A stretch of 19,830 nucleotides of DNA from positions 1 through 19,830 of the forward strand of contig QIDL01000236.1 in NCBI GenBank assembly GCA_003228415.1. The letters are read 5' to 3'. The translations under genes and the position numbers were made by a program. This stretch comes from Gammaproteobacteria bacterium. Its GTDB lineage: Bacteria; Pseudomonadota; Gammaproteobacteria; Pseudomonadales; Azotimanducaceae. Below the pieces are notes generated by a model that searched no databases, was not told the origin of the DNA, and saw only the letters and a list, made by a program, of their open reading frames with translations. Shown here piece after piece: positions 8,265 to 15,074 of this stretch (position 1 is the first letter of the stretch; every line of letters starts with the position of its first letter).

Positions 8265-8804
8265 CTAGGTCCTGAACGGAAAGTTGAACGCTCGCAGAAG
8301 CGCCAAACCTTCTTCATTTGTCCGCGCAGTTGTGGTGACCACGATATCCATACCTCGGATCTTGTCGATCTTGTCGTAGTCTATTTCTGGAAACACGATC
8401 TGCTCCTGGATGCCCATGGCAAAATTGCCGCGACCATCAAAGGAGCGTGGATTCAATCCACGGAAATCGCGCATTCGTGGAATCGCGATGCCGATCAAAC
8501 GCTCCACGAATTCGTACATCCGAACTCTTCTGAGCGTAACCTTGCAGCCATTCGGAAATCCTTCCCGAATCTTGAAGCCTGCTTCCGATTTCCGTGCGTT
8601 TCTGACCACCGGCTTCTGACCGGAGATCAGGGTCATATCCGACACCGCGTTATCCATAATTTTCCGATCGCTGATCGCTTCGCCTACACCCATATTGAGG
8701 GTGACTTTATCCAGCTTCGGAACCTGCATGATGTTCTTGAACCCCAACTCCTCTTGAAGCCGCGGCCTGATCTCATCCAGATACTGTTGATATAGGTTCG
8801 CCAT
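8265..8804 (-). CDS. rplE: 50S ribosomal protein L5
   Basis: Binds 5S rRNA and forms part of the central protuberance, contacting P-site tRNA and S13. The product is 179 aa, equal to E. coli. Marks include KLDKVTLNMGVGEA, the ISGQKPVVRNARKSEAGFK segment and the C-terminal GMDIVVTTTARTNEEGLALL. It starts 9 nt after rplX, and rpsN follows 14 nt after its stop. Confidence 0.98.
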   Translation of the reverse strand: MANLYQQYLDEIRPRLQEELGFKNIMQVPKLDKVTLNMGVGEAISDRKIMDNAVSDMTLISGQKPVVRNARKSEAGFKIREGFPNGCKVTLRRVRMYEFVERLIGIAIPRMRDFRGLNPRSFDGRGNFAMGIQEQIVFPEIDYDKIDKIRGMDIVVTTTARTNEEGLALLRAFNFPFRT

Positions 8805-8813
8805 GATTAATAT

Positions 8814-9125
8814 TCAGTCGATTGCTTTGCTGGTTGACTTATAGAAACGAACTTTTTTTCCGTCATCGAAACGAAAGCCCACACGATCCGCTTTCTCGGT
8901 ATCGTCATTCCAGAGCGCCACGTTTGACCCTTGGATGGGCGCCTCCTGCTCGACAATGCCGCCGCGCTGACCGATGTTCGGGTCAGGCCGCTGATGCTTC
9001 TTGACGAGATTTATCCCTGCGACAAGCAGCTTTCCGCCATCGAGCACCTGGAGAACATCACCATGCTTGCCTTTGTCGCGGCCCGCGATCACTACCACTT
9101 CATCGTCTATTTTGATCTTCAACAT
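8814..9125 (-). CDS. rplX: 50S ribosomal protein L24
   Basis: Early 50S assembly protein at the exit tunnel rim. The 103-aa product (104 in E. coli) has an N-terminal KOW motif (DEVVVIAGRDKGKHGDVLQV at about residues 8-27), then NLVKKHQRPDPNIGQRGGIV. It lies 21 nt after rplN and 9 nt before rplE. Confidence 0.97.
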   Translation of the reverse strand: MLKIKIDDEVVVIAGRDKGKHGDVLQVLDGGKLLVAGINLVKKHQRPDPNIGQRGGIVEQEAPIQGSNVALWNDDTEKADRVGFRFDDGKKVRFYKSTSKAID

Positions 9126-9146
9126 CGTCTATATTCTCTGTGCTCT

Positions 9147-9515
9147 TTAGAGAACTTCTGGCGCCAAAGAGATGATGCGCATGAAGTTTTCTGTTCTAAG
9201 CTCCCTGGTTACCGGACCGAAAATCCGTGTACCCACCGGTTGATTCTGCGGATTCAGCAACACCGCAGCGTTCTGGTCGAACCGGATGATGGATCCATCC
9301 GAGCGACGTACTCCTTTTCGAGTGCGCACCACGACAGCATTCATCACCTGGCCCTTCTTGACACGGCCTCGCGGAATGGCTTCCTTAATCGTCACCTTGA
9401 TAATGTCGCCAATTCCCGCATAGCGCCGATGTGAACCTCCAAGCACCTTGATGCATTGCACCCTTCGAGCTCCGCTGTTATCGGCAATATCCAACATCGT
9501 TTCAGACTGAATCAC
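9147..9515 (-). CDS. rplN: 50S ribosomal protein L14
   Basis: 50S protein at the subunit interface, contacting 16S helix 44. The 122-aa product (123 in E. coli) starts MIQSETMLDIADNSGARRVQ and has the family pattern KVTIKEAIPRGRVKKGQV. The start codon is GTG at 9515, the only one giving the conserved N-terminus; AGG in the last codons of rpsQ serves as ribosome binding site 7 nt upstream. The rpsQ stop is only 2 nt away. In E. coli a promoter separates S10 and spc here; this junction has no room for one. Confidence 0.97.
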   Translation of the reverse strand: MIQSETMLDIADNSGARRVQCIKVLGGSHRRYAGIGDIIKVTIKEAIPRGRVKKGQVMNAVVVRTRKGVRRSDGSIIRFDQNAAVLLNPQNQPVGTRIFGPVTRELRTENFMRIISLAPEVL

Positions 9516-9517
9516 AG

Positions 9518-9784
9518 CTAAACCTCGCGAGCTTTCTTGTCGATGCTCTGCAGCACCCAGGTCTTGGATTTAGACAACGGTCGACACTCGGCCACGGTGA
9601 CCGTGTCGCCGATACCACAGGTATTGTCCTCGTCATGTGCATGGACCTTCGACGATCTGCGTATAATCTTGCCGTATACCGGGTGCTGTACCCTACGCTC
9701 GATCAGCACGGTGATGGTCTTATCCATCCTGTTGCTGACTACGGTGCCCGTAGTTGTCCGTGTGACTTTTTCTGCTTCAGCCAT
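9518..9784 (-). CDS. rpsQ: 30S ribosomal protein S17
   Basis: OB-fold 30S protein that binds 16S rRNA early in assembly. The 88-aa product (84 in E. coli) has the core GTVVSNRMDKTITVLIERRV, the loop HPVYGKIIRRSSKVHAHDE and GDTVTVAECRPLSKSKTWVL. Its ATG lies inside the end of rpmC, giving an 8-nt overlap, so it is probably translationally coupled to L29. Confidence 0.97.
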   Translation of the reverse strand: MAEAEKVTRTTTGTVVSNRMDKTITVLIERRVQHPVYGKIIRRSSKVHAHDEDNTCGIGDTVTVAECRPLSKSKTWVLQSIDKKAREV

Positions 9785-9977
9785 TTCGCTTCTCCTGAAT
9801 CAAAGTCTTGACACGAGCGATGTCACGACGCGTTTCGCCGAGCTGGTGTACCTGACTCAGCTGTCCACTCGCTTTCTGCATGCGCAGATTGAAATGCTCC
9901 TTTCGCAAGCGCAGCAGCTCAATGCCAAGCTCGTTGGCGCTTTTATCCCTGAGGTCTTCAAGATCCGAGGCTTTCAT
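9777..9977 (-). CDS. rpmC: 50S ribosomal protein L29
   Basis: Small two-helix 50S protein at the exit tunnel mouth, next to L23, forming part of the docking site for trigger factor and SRP. The 66-aa product (63 in E. coli) reads MKASDLEDLRDKSANELG and then LLRLRKEHFNLRMQKASGQL, the family signature. It is 32 nt after rplP and overlaps rpsQ by 8 nt. Confidence 0.96.
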   Translation of the reverse strand: MKASDLEDLRDKSANELGIELLRLRKEHFNLRMQKASGQLSQVHQLGETRRDIARVKTLIQEKRNG

Positions 9978-10009
9978 TTTCTATGCGTCTTATCTCATAC
10001 AGCTCGTTG

Positions 10010-10423
10010 TTACATTACCGAGCGTTTTACAAACATCGTTTTAAAAGGCAGTTTTGCCGCTGCCAGCGTGAACGCCTGACGTGCAACTTCTTCCGGTACG
10101 CCTTCCATCTCATAGAGCATCCGGCCGGGTTGAACCTGGCAAATCCAGTATTCGACAGAACCCTTACCTTTGCCCTGGCGAACCTCGAGCGGCTTCTTGG
10201 TGATCGGCTTGTCCGGGAATACCCGGATCCAGATCTTTCCGCCCCGCTTGACGTGGCGTGTCATTGCCCGTCGACCGGCTTCGATCTGACGGGCAGTCAT
10301 CCGCCCTCGACCCACAGCTTTGAGTCCGAACTCGCCAAAGCTCACCCGGCTTCCACGCAGAGCAAGACCTCTGTTACGGTTTTTCTGCTGCTTTCTGAAT
10401 TTTGTTCTCTTTGGTTGTAGCAC
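10010..10423 (-). CDS. rplP: 50S ribosomal protein L16
   Basis: Late-assembly 50S protein at the A-site and peptidyl-transferase region. The 137-aa product (136 in E. coli) begins MLQPKRTKFRKQQKNRNRGL from a GTG start at 10423, the only codon matching the family N-terminus. Marks are GRMTARQIEAGRRAMTRHVK and EVRQGKGKGSVEYWICQVQ; the Arg before QGKGKG corresponds to the arginine hydroxylated in E. coli L16. The ribosome binding site is weak (GGGAAAAAGCA). The gap to rpsC is 129 nt instead of the usual dozen or so. Confidence 0.97.
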   Translation of the reverse strand: MLQPKRTKFRKQQKNRNRGLALRGSRVSFGEFGLKAVGRGRMTARQIEAGRRAMTRHVKRGGKIWIRVFPDKPITKKPLEVRQGKGKGSVEYWICQVQPGRMLYEMEGVPEEVARQAFTLAAAKLPFKTMFVKRSVM

Positions 10424-10443
10424 TGCTTTTTCCCGAACCCGCT

Positions 10444-10596
10444 CTATGCCATTCCACTTGCTACCTGCTTAGGCAGGGAGCTGCTGTTGGCTTTGTTCAT
10501 GGTCTCTTCGATAAACTTCGTTGCCCGCGTATTGAGGGCTCGTTTGTCTTTTCTATCCTTGCGCTGCCTTGGGCTCTTCGTTGCCAATGACTTCAC
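10444..10596 (-). CDS. candidate small basic ORF overlapping the rpsC end
   Basis: In the +1 frame relative to rpsC, an open frame runs from GTG at 10596 to TAG at 10444 (50 aa), overlapping the last 44 nt of rpsC and filling most of the rpsC-rplP gap. It is very basic: VKSLATKSPRQRKDRKDKRA, then LNTRATKFIEETMNKANSSS, then LPKQVASGMA. I recognise no family. It may be the shifted, ancestral lysine-rich C-terminal tail of S3 (E. coli S3 ends in a similar KKQQRKGRK tail), a separate small gene, or chance. Only a weak AAGG lies next to the GTG, too close to be a good ribosome binding site. An internal ATG at about 10500 could start an 18-aa version. Confidence 0.25.
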   Translation of the reverse strand: MKSLATKSPRQRKDRKDKRALNTRATKFIEETMNKANSSSLPKQVASGMA

Positions 10597-11209
10597 CCTT
10601 GAATACCCAGACTTTTATGCCGAGGATTCCGTACGTGGTCTTGGCCTCCCAGATTGCATAATCAATGTCCGCACGCAGAGTATGCAGCGGTACTCGTCCT
10701 TCGTGATAAGTCTCAGAGCGGGCAATTTCCGCTCCGCCGAGCCGACCCGCTACCCGCACCTTGATACCCTGTGCTCCCAGACGCATGGCGTTCTGAATTA
10801 CCCGGCGCATGGCACGACGGAACTGAACTCGACGTTCGAGTTGCTGGGCGACATTCTGTGCGACCAGCAATGCATCCAACTCAGGCTTACGGATCTCTTC
10901 GATGTTGATGTGTACCGGCACACCCATCATCCTGGATACTTCCCCACGCAGGCGCTCGACATCTTCACCCTTCTTGCCGATCACGATGCCCGGCCGCGCG
11001 GTATGAATGGTGATCCGCGCTGTTTGAGCCGGACGCTCTATTTCAATCCGGCTGATCGAAGCCTGGGCCAGACGCTTGCGCAGGTATTCACGCACTTTCA
11101 GATCGCTCAAAAGGTATTCGGGATAAGTCTTTTTGTCCGCATACCAGACCGATGTGTGGTCCTTGACGATCCCTAAGCGAATACCTGTGGGGTGTACTTT
11201 CTGACCCAT
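10553..11209 (-). CDS. rpsC: 30S ribosomal protein S3
   Basis: 30S head protein at the mRNA entry tunnel; with S4 and S5 it supports mRNA unwinding. The 218-aa product begins MGQKVHPTGIRLGIVKDHTS. The KH domain has GIVIGKKGEDVERL (GKKG at about 78-81); the C-terminal domain has RRVQFRRAMRRVIQNAMRLG and GRLGGAEIARSETYHEGRVP. E. coli S3 has 233 residues; here the chain stops after GEVIGNEEPKAAQG, lacking the usual basic tail. A basic sequence does continue in the +1 frame beyond the stop. It starts 8 nt after rplV. Confidence 0.97.
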   Translation of the reverse strand: MGQKVHPTGIRLGIVKDHTSVWYADKKTYPEYLLSDLKVREYLRKRLAQASISRIEIERPAQTARITIHTARPGIVIGKKGEDVERLRGEVSRMMGVPVHINIEEIRKPELDALLVAQNVAQQLERRVQFRRAMRRVIQNAMRLGAQGIKVRVAGRLGGAEIARSETYHEGRVPLHTLRADIDYAIWEAKTTYGILGIKVWVFKGEVIGNEEPKAAQG

Positions 11210-11217
11210 ACTATTTC

Positions 11218-11550
11218 CTACTCGTCCGTGACGGTCACGGTGATATGGCTGGAACGTTTCAAGATCCGATCCGCCCGACCCTTGGCGCGTGTCTTGATAC
11301 GCTTCATGGTCATACCTTCATTGACGAACGCCTCAGAGACCTTGAGCTCATCAATGTCCGCACCCTCGTTGTTTTCAGCATTGGCGATTGCCGACTCCAG
11401 AACCTTGCGCACGAGTTCGGCCCCTTTGCGGCTGCTGAAGTTGAGAATATCCAGCGCGTCGCTTACCGGCTTGCCACGCACCTGATCCACCACCAACCGC
11501 GCCTTCTGCGGAGAGATACTGAGCCGTTTCGCTGTTGCACTTACCTGCAT
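11218..11550 (-). CDS. rplV: 50S ribosomal protein L22
   Basis: Early 50S assembly protein whose long beta-hairpin lines the exit tunnel; changes in that loop give macrolide resistance in E. coli. The ATG at 11550 gives 110 aa, the E. coli length, starting MQVSATAKRLSISPQKARLV, with AAGGA 8 nt upstream. A TTG seven codons further up is unlikely. Marks are KVLESAIANAENNEGADIDE and the hairpin MKRIKTRAKGRADRILKRSS. It lies 44 nt after rpsS and 8 nt before rpsC. Confidence 0.97.
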   Translation of the reverse strand: MQVSATAKRLSISPQKARLVVDQVRGKPVSDALDILNFSSRKGAELVRKVLESAIANAENNEGADIDELKVSEAFVNEGMTMKRIKTRAKGRADRILKRSSHITVTVTDE

Positions 11551-11594
11551 GTCTAAATTCCTTAAAGCCAATCGCTTCGGTCGACCACGCGCTG

Positions 11595-11870
11595 CTAGCG
11601 GCGTGCCTTCCTATCAGCCGAGTGACCACGGTAGGTTCTGGTCGGCGCAAACTCGCCCAGCTTATGACCTACCATGTCTTCGTTGATCACCACAGGCACA
11701 TGTTGCCGGCCGTTGTGCACGGCAATGGTCAGTCCGACCATATCCGGCACGACCATCGACCGGCGCGACCAGGTTTTGATCGGTCGCTTGTCGCTGGTCG
11801 CCACCGCTGTTTCCACCTTGCTCATCAGGTGTAAATCCACGAACGGACCCTTATGCAGCGATCTGGGCAT
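11595..11870 (-). CDS. rpsS: 30S ribosomal protein S19
   Basis: 30S head protein that pairs with S13 near the A site. The 91-aa product (92 in E. coli) starts MPRSLHKGPFVDLHLMSKVE and has the signature GLTIAVHNGRQHVPVVINED followed by MVGHKLGEFAPTRTYRGH. It is 2 nt after the rplB stop and 44 nt before the rplV start. Confidence 0.97.
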   Translation of the reverse strand: MPRSLHKGPFVDLHLMSKVETAVATSDKRPIKTWSRRSMVVPDMVGLTIAVHNGRQHVPVVINEDMVGHKLGEFAPTRTYRGHSADRKARR

Positions 11871-11872
11871 GC

Positions 11873-12700
11873 TTATCTCCTACCTTTGCGTCGAACGATG
11901 AGTTTGTCCGTACGCTTGTTGCTGCGCGTTTTGTAACCCTTGGTCGGCACACCCCAGGGCGAAACCGGATGACGACCTCCGGAGGTCTTGCCCTCACCAC
12001 CACCGTGAGGGTGATCGACAGGGTTCATTGCCACACCGCGAACGGTGGGTCTGACACCTCTCCAACGCTTGGCGCCAGCCTTACCCAGGGAGCGCAGATT
12101 GTGCTCGCTGTTACCTACCTCGCCGAGCGTTGCGCGACACTCGGCAAGCAAACGCCTCATTTCACCTGATCGCATCCGCAACGTGGCGTAGGTGCCTTCC
12201 CGAGCGACAAGCTGGCAGGAAGTTCCAGCGCTCCGCACCAACTGGGCACCTTTCCCGGGCTTGAGCTCCACACAGTGAATGACGCTACCAACCGGGATGT
12301 TTCTGAGCGCCATGGCATTTCCGGCTCGAATCGGCGCGCTCGAACCGCTCATCAGTTCATCACCGGCTTTAACACCCCGGGGTGCAATGATGTATCGATA
12401 ATCACCATCCCTGTACTTCAACAGCGCCAGATTGGCCGTGCGATTGGGGTCGTATTCCAACCGCTCGACAACAGCCGGAATCCCGTCCTTATTACGCTTG
12501 AAGTCGATGACCCGGTAGTGCTGCTTGTGACCACCACCTCGGTGACGGGTGGTGATCCGCCCGGCATTGTTGCGCCCACCCGTATTGCTCTGCTTTTGAA
12601 GCAGGGGCTTGAAGGGCTTGCCTTTGTGCAGCTCCGGATTGACGACTTTGATGACAAAACGACGTCCGGGTGATGTGGGTTTCGCTTTTACAACAGCCAT
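11873..12700 (-). CDS. rplB: 50S ribosomal protein L2
   Basis: One of the most conserved 50S proteins, needed for subunit joining and peptidyl-transferase activity. The 275-aa product (273 in E. coli) starts MAVVKAKPTSPGRRFVIKVV. The OB-fold and SH3-like domains are complete, and the C-terminal signature GVAMNPVDHPHGGGEGKTSG holds the histidine region linked to activity. It lies 6 nt after rplW and 2 nt before rpsS. Confidence 0.98.
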   Translation of the reverse strand: MAVVKAKPTSPGRRFVIKVVNPELHKGKPFKPLLQKQSNTGGRNNAGRITTRHRGGGHKQHYRVIDFKRNKDGIPAVVERLEYDPNRTANLALLKYRDGDYRYIIAPRGVKAGDELMSGSSAPIRAGNAMALRNIPVGSVIHCVELKPGKGAQLVRSAGTSCQLVAREGTYATLRMRSGEMRRLLAECRATLGEVGNSEHNLRSLGKAGAKRWRGVRPTVRGVAMNPVDHPHGGGEGKTSGGRHPVSPWGVPTKGYKTRSNKRTDKLIVRRKGRR

Positions 12701-12706
12701 TTGCTA

Positions 12707-13003
12707 CTAATCCATTCCCATGAAATCGAGTTCCTGGCCTTGAGCGACCCGCACGTATGCCTTTTTCCAGTTCTTCTTCCGGGAAACCCCCCTGGCGGTA
12801 CGCTTGTTCTTACCCTTGACGTTCAACGTGGTTACGTTGTCCACGGTCACGCCGAACAGTGTTTCGACCGCTTCTTTGATTTCCGCCTTACTGGCGTCTC
12901 GAGCAACTTTGAATCCATACTGATTGCTCAACTCACCCTGAATGGATACCTTTTCAGAGAAATGGGGCTCAACCAGTACCGTAAATAGACGTTCCTGATT
13001 CAC
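12707..13003 (-). CDS. rplW: 50S ribosomal protein L23
   Basis: Exit-tunnel protein that docks trigger factor and SRP. The 98-aa product (100 in E. coli) begins NQERLFTVLVEPHFSEK after a GTG start whose GTGA overlaps the rplD stop by 4 nt, so it is coupled to L4. Marks are KVARDASKAEIKEAVETLFG and the basic loop VKGKNKRTARGVSRKKNWKK; the Glu exposed for trigger factor binding in E. coli was not checked. Confidence 0.97.
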   Translation of the reverse strand: MNQERLFTVLVEPHFSEKVSIQGELSNQYGFKVARDASKAEIKEAVETLFGVTVDNVTTLNVKGKNKRTARGVSRKKNWKKAYVRVAQGQELDFMGMD

Positions 13004-13605
13004 ACCAGCGCCTCCTCTAGCTTCTTGAGTGCGGCAACGGTCACCAGCACCTTGTCGTGACTCAAGAGGCTGACGGGGTCCACCGCCTGAACATCACGCA
13101 CATCCACACTCTTCAGATTCCGGGACGCCAGATAGAGATTCTCGTCAACGCTATCGCTGACGATCAGAACGTTGTCCAACTCCAGCTTCTTGAGCGCATG
13201 GATCAGACCTTTGGTCTTCGGCGCATCAAGAGAAAAAGATTCACACGCGACCAGGCGCTCCTGGCGAATGAGCTCCGAGAGAATGCATTGCAACGCGCCT
13301 CGGTACATCTTGCGGTTCACCTTCTCGCCATGATCCTGCGGTCTGGCAGCAAACGTGACGCCACCGCCACGCCAGATCGGGCTTCGGATGGTACCCGCTC
13401 GCGCTCGGCCGGTACCCTTCTGGCGCCAGGGTTTACGACCGCCGCCGCGTGCATCAGATCGACTCTTCTGCGCTCGGGTACCCTGACGTCCGCCGGCGAG
13501 GTACGCCACTACCACTTGATGCACCAGTGCTTCGTTAAACTCACGTCCAAACGCGGCTTCAGAGATCTCTACGCTGCCGTCGTTTGTAGCCAAGTTCAGG
13601 TTCAT
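13000..13605 (-). CDS. rplD: 50S ribosomal protein L4
   Basis: 50S protein with an extended loop reaching the exit tunnel. In E. coli it also autoregulates the S10 operon by acting on the leader RNA and on RNase E. The product is 201 aa, the E. coli length. The tunnel loop is visible as RAQKSRSDARGGGRKPWRQK then GTGRARAGTIRSPIWRGGG (about residues 44-82). It lies 33 nt after rplC. Structured leaders before rpsJ and before rplC are possible targets here, which is inference. Confidence 0.97.
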   Translation of the reverse strand: MNLNLATNDGSVEISEAAFGREFNEALVHQVVVAYLAGGRQGTRAQKSRSDARGGGRKPWRQKGTGRARAGTIRSPIWRGGGVTFAARPQDHGEKVNRKMYRGALQCILSELIRQERLVACESFSLDAPKTKGLIHALKKLELDNVLIVSDSVDENLYLASRNLKSVDVRDVQAVDPVSLLSHDKVLVTVAALKKLEEALV

Positions 13606-13638
13606 TTCTTGTCTTCCTTAAGCGCCCCGAGGCTGCCC

Positions 13639-14274
13639 TCAGGCTTTGATCGCCGGACGGATATAAACATCGCCACCCGCAGGACCGGGTACCGCACCCT
13701 TGACCAGCAGGAGATTTCTTTCGCTGTCCACCCGGACGACTTCCAGGTTCTGGGTCGTCACCCGAACGTTGCCAAGGTGGCCTGACATTTTCTTGCCTTT
13801 AAATACACGACCCGGGGTCTGGCATTGGCCAATTGATCCTGGCGCCCGGTGGGAAATGGAGTTGCCGTGCGAGTTGTCCTGGCCCCGGAAATTCCAGCGC
13901 TTGATCACACCGGCGTAGCCCTTCCCTTTGGATACACCGCGCACATCCACACGCTGGCCCGCTTCGAATTGATCCAGGGTCATTTCCGCACCAACAACCA
14001 GCTCTTCCGACAGTTCTGCCACACGAAACTCCCAGAGCCCACGCCCGGCCGGCACGCTCGTCTTGGCAAAGTGTCCGGCTTCAGGCTTGCTCACTCGGTT
14101 CTGCTTCACGTCGCCCGTAGTGACTTGAACCGCCGAGTAACCGTCGGATTCCGTCGTTTTCACATGAGTGATACGATTAGGCTCCACTTCAATTACCGTC
14201 ACCGGCACCGACGCCCCGTCTTCCATGAAGACGCGTGTCATACCGCTTTTTCTACCTATCAGACCAATCGCCAT
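13639..14274 (-). CDS. rplC: 50S ribosomal protein L3
   Basis: Assembly initiator of the 50S subunit with a loop reaching the peptidyl-transferase centre. The 211-aa product (209 in E. coli) starts MAIGLIGRKSGMTRVFMEDG. The loop GSIGQCQTPGRVFKGKKMSG contains the glutamine region methylated in E. coli L3. TAGGA lies 8 nt before the ATG. Unlike E. coli, it is separated from rpsJ by 231 nt that include a strong terminator and a long hairpin, so it may have its own control. Confidence 0.97.
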   Translation of the reverse strand: MAIGLIGRKSGMTRVFMEDGASVPVTVIEVEPNRITHVKTTESDGYSAVQVTTGDVKQNRVSKPEAGHFAKTSVPAGRGLWEFRVAELSEELVVGAEMTLDQFEAGQRVDVRGVSKGKGYAGVIKRWNFRGQDNSHGNSISHRAPGSIGQCQTPGRVFKGKKMSGHLGNVRVTTQNLEVVRVDSERNLLLVKGAVPGPAGGDVYIRPAIKA

Positions 14275-14316
14275 GCCGTTGTTCCTACCCGTTCAGGTAT
14301 CAAATCCAGACGCCAA

Positions 14317-14358
14317 ACCGCTTACCCACTGCTCCGATTCGAGAAGTGGGTAAACGGT
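14317..14358 (-). promoter_or_regulatory. long hairpin in the leader before rplC
   Basis: The arms 14317-14330 and 14345-14358 form a 14-bp stem (one G-U pair in RNA) with a 14-nt loop, about 42 nt before the rplC ATG. Two smaller hairpins lie upstream on the transcript, one of them GGTTCC/GGAACC at about 14374-14390. No clear promoter was seen between the rpsJ terminator and rplC. Together these make a structured 5' leader for the L3/L4 genes; a role in L4 feedback is only a guess. Confidence 0.55.
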
Positions 14359-14467
14359 CTGACTGTCTTCACCGGTTCCCTATCGGAACCCTGTCGCCCG
14401 TACTGAGTCCGGGCCTGCACGATTGCAGAATCAGGCGCTGACCCCTGCTGTGCAGCTGTGCAGCGCC

Positions 14468-14499
14468 AAAAAAAAGCCGGTTCTTTTGAGGGAACCGGC
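14468..14499 (-). terminator. intrinsic terminator directly after rpsJ
   Basis: Reading the minus strand, GCCGGTTC and GAACCGGC form a perfect 8-bp GC-rich stem with an 8-nt loop, followed at once by eight T (14468-14475). It starts 7 nt past the rpsJ stop. By sequence it is a full-strength rho-independent terminator, inside what is normally one operon. Further down the transcript (about 14371-14380) ten bases, AGGGAACCGG, are an exact complement of CCGGTTCCCT in the terminator's 5' arm and loop. Confidence 0.88.
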
Positions 14500-14505
14500 G
14501 CTAAC

Positions 14506-14817
14506 TCAATTCAGACTGATCTGTACTTCTACGCCTGCAGCCAGATCGAGTTTCATCAGAGCGTCCACGGTTTTTTCGGTCGGCTCGACGATATCCAGCA
14601 TGCGCTTATGCGTACGGATCTCGTACTGGTCGCGCGCATCTTTGTTCACGTGTGGGGAAATCAGCACGGTAAACCGCTCTTTACGCGTTGGCAGCGGAAT
14701 CGGACCCTTTACCTGGGCACCCGTTCGTTTTGCCGTTTCGACAATCTCTCGAGTCGACACGTCAATGAGCTTATGGTCAAACGCCTTCAGGCGTATACGA
14801 ATCCGCTGGTTCTGCAC
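14506..14817 (-). CDS. rpsJ: 30S ribosomal protein S10 (NusE)
   Basis: 30S head protein that also acts as NusE, linking ribosome and RNA polymerase through NusG and supporting rRNA antitermination with NusB. The GTG at 14817 gives 103 aa, the E. coli length, beginning QNQRIRIRLKAFDHKLID after the start residue; GGAG lies 9 nt upstream. A TTG five codons earlier would place the ribosome binding site inside the gene. Marks are ETAKRTGAQVKGPIPLPTRK and SPHVNKDARDQYEIRTHKR. It is first in the S10 cluster, after a 170-nt leader, and is followed by a terminator. Confidence 0.97.
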   Translation of the reverse strand: MQNQRIRIRLKAFDHKLIDVSTREIVETAKRTGAQVKGPIPLPTRKERFTVLISPHVNKDARDQYEIRTHKRMLDIVEPTEKTVDALMKLDLAAGVEVQISLN

Positions 14818-14843
14818 CCGCCGCAACTCCAATAATCAACTGT

Positions 14844-14892
14844 AAAAACCCGACTACCGCGATAAACGCCATTTATGGCGGTACCTGTCAGG
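14844..14892 (-). promoter_or_regulatory. attenuator-like hairpin in the S10 leader
   Basis: On the minus strand CCTGAC (bulge AGG) TACCGC, ATAAA, a TGGCG loop, TTTAT, GCGGTA and GTCGGG pair in order: 17 base pairs interrupted by a 3-nt bulge and one C-C mismatch. Five T (14844-14848) follow immediately. It ends about 14 nt before the rpsJ ribosome binding site. The form is that of a transcription attenuator, placed as the one in the E. coli S10 leader; whether L4 controls it cannot be told from sequence. Confidence 0.6.
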
Positions 14893-14961
14893 CACATCTC
14901 GAGTTCGCGCTGCAAACTCGATCGAGGAACGCAACACATTCCGACTTCCACACCCACCGAA

Positions 14962-14982
14962 TTCCAGGGTGATCCCCTGGAA
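14962..14982 (-). promoter_or_regulatory. first hairpin of the S10 leader
   Basis: A perfect 8-bp stem (TTCCAGGG with CCCTGGAA) with a 5-nt loop begins within about ten bases of the predicted transcription start. A weaker CGAGTT/AACTCG stem lies further down at about 14898-14920. It is a likely structural or RNA-stability element; function unknown. Confidence 0.5.
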
Positions 14983-14994
14983 AAAGGAGCGCGA

Positions 14995-15023
14995 ATAATA
15001 CAGATCGCGTATCGATCAGGCAA
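14995..15023 (-). promoter_or_regulatory. sigma-70 promoter of the S10 cluster
   Basis: On the minus strand TTGCCT (15018-15023) and TATTAT (14995-15000) are separated by exactly 17 nt. The expected start is near 14988, giving a leader of about 170 nt before the rpsJ GTG, almost the length of the E. coli S10 leader (172 nt). No other comparable promoter was seen in the tuf-rpsJ gap. Confidence 0.72.
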
Positions 15024-15074
15024 CAGCTCAGCCCAGCTATTTTGAGTGTTTCCGCCTCGGTGATGGGCTGTTGG

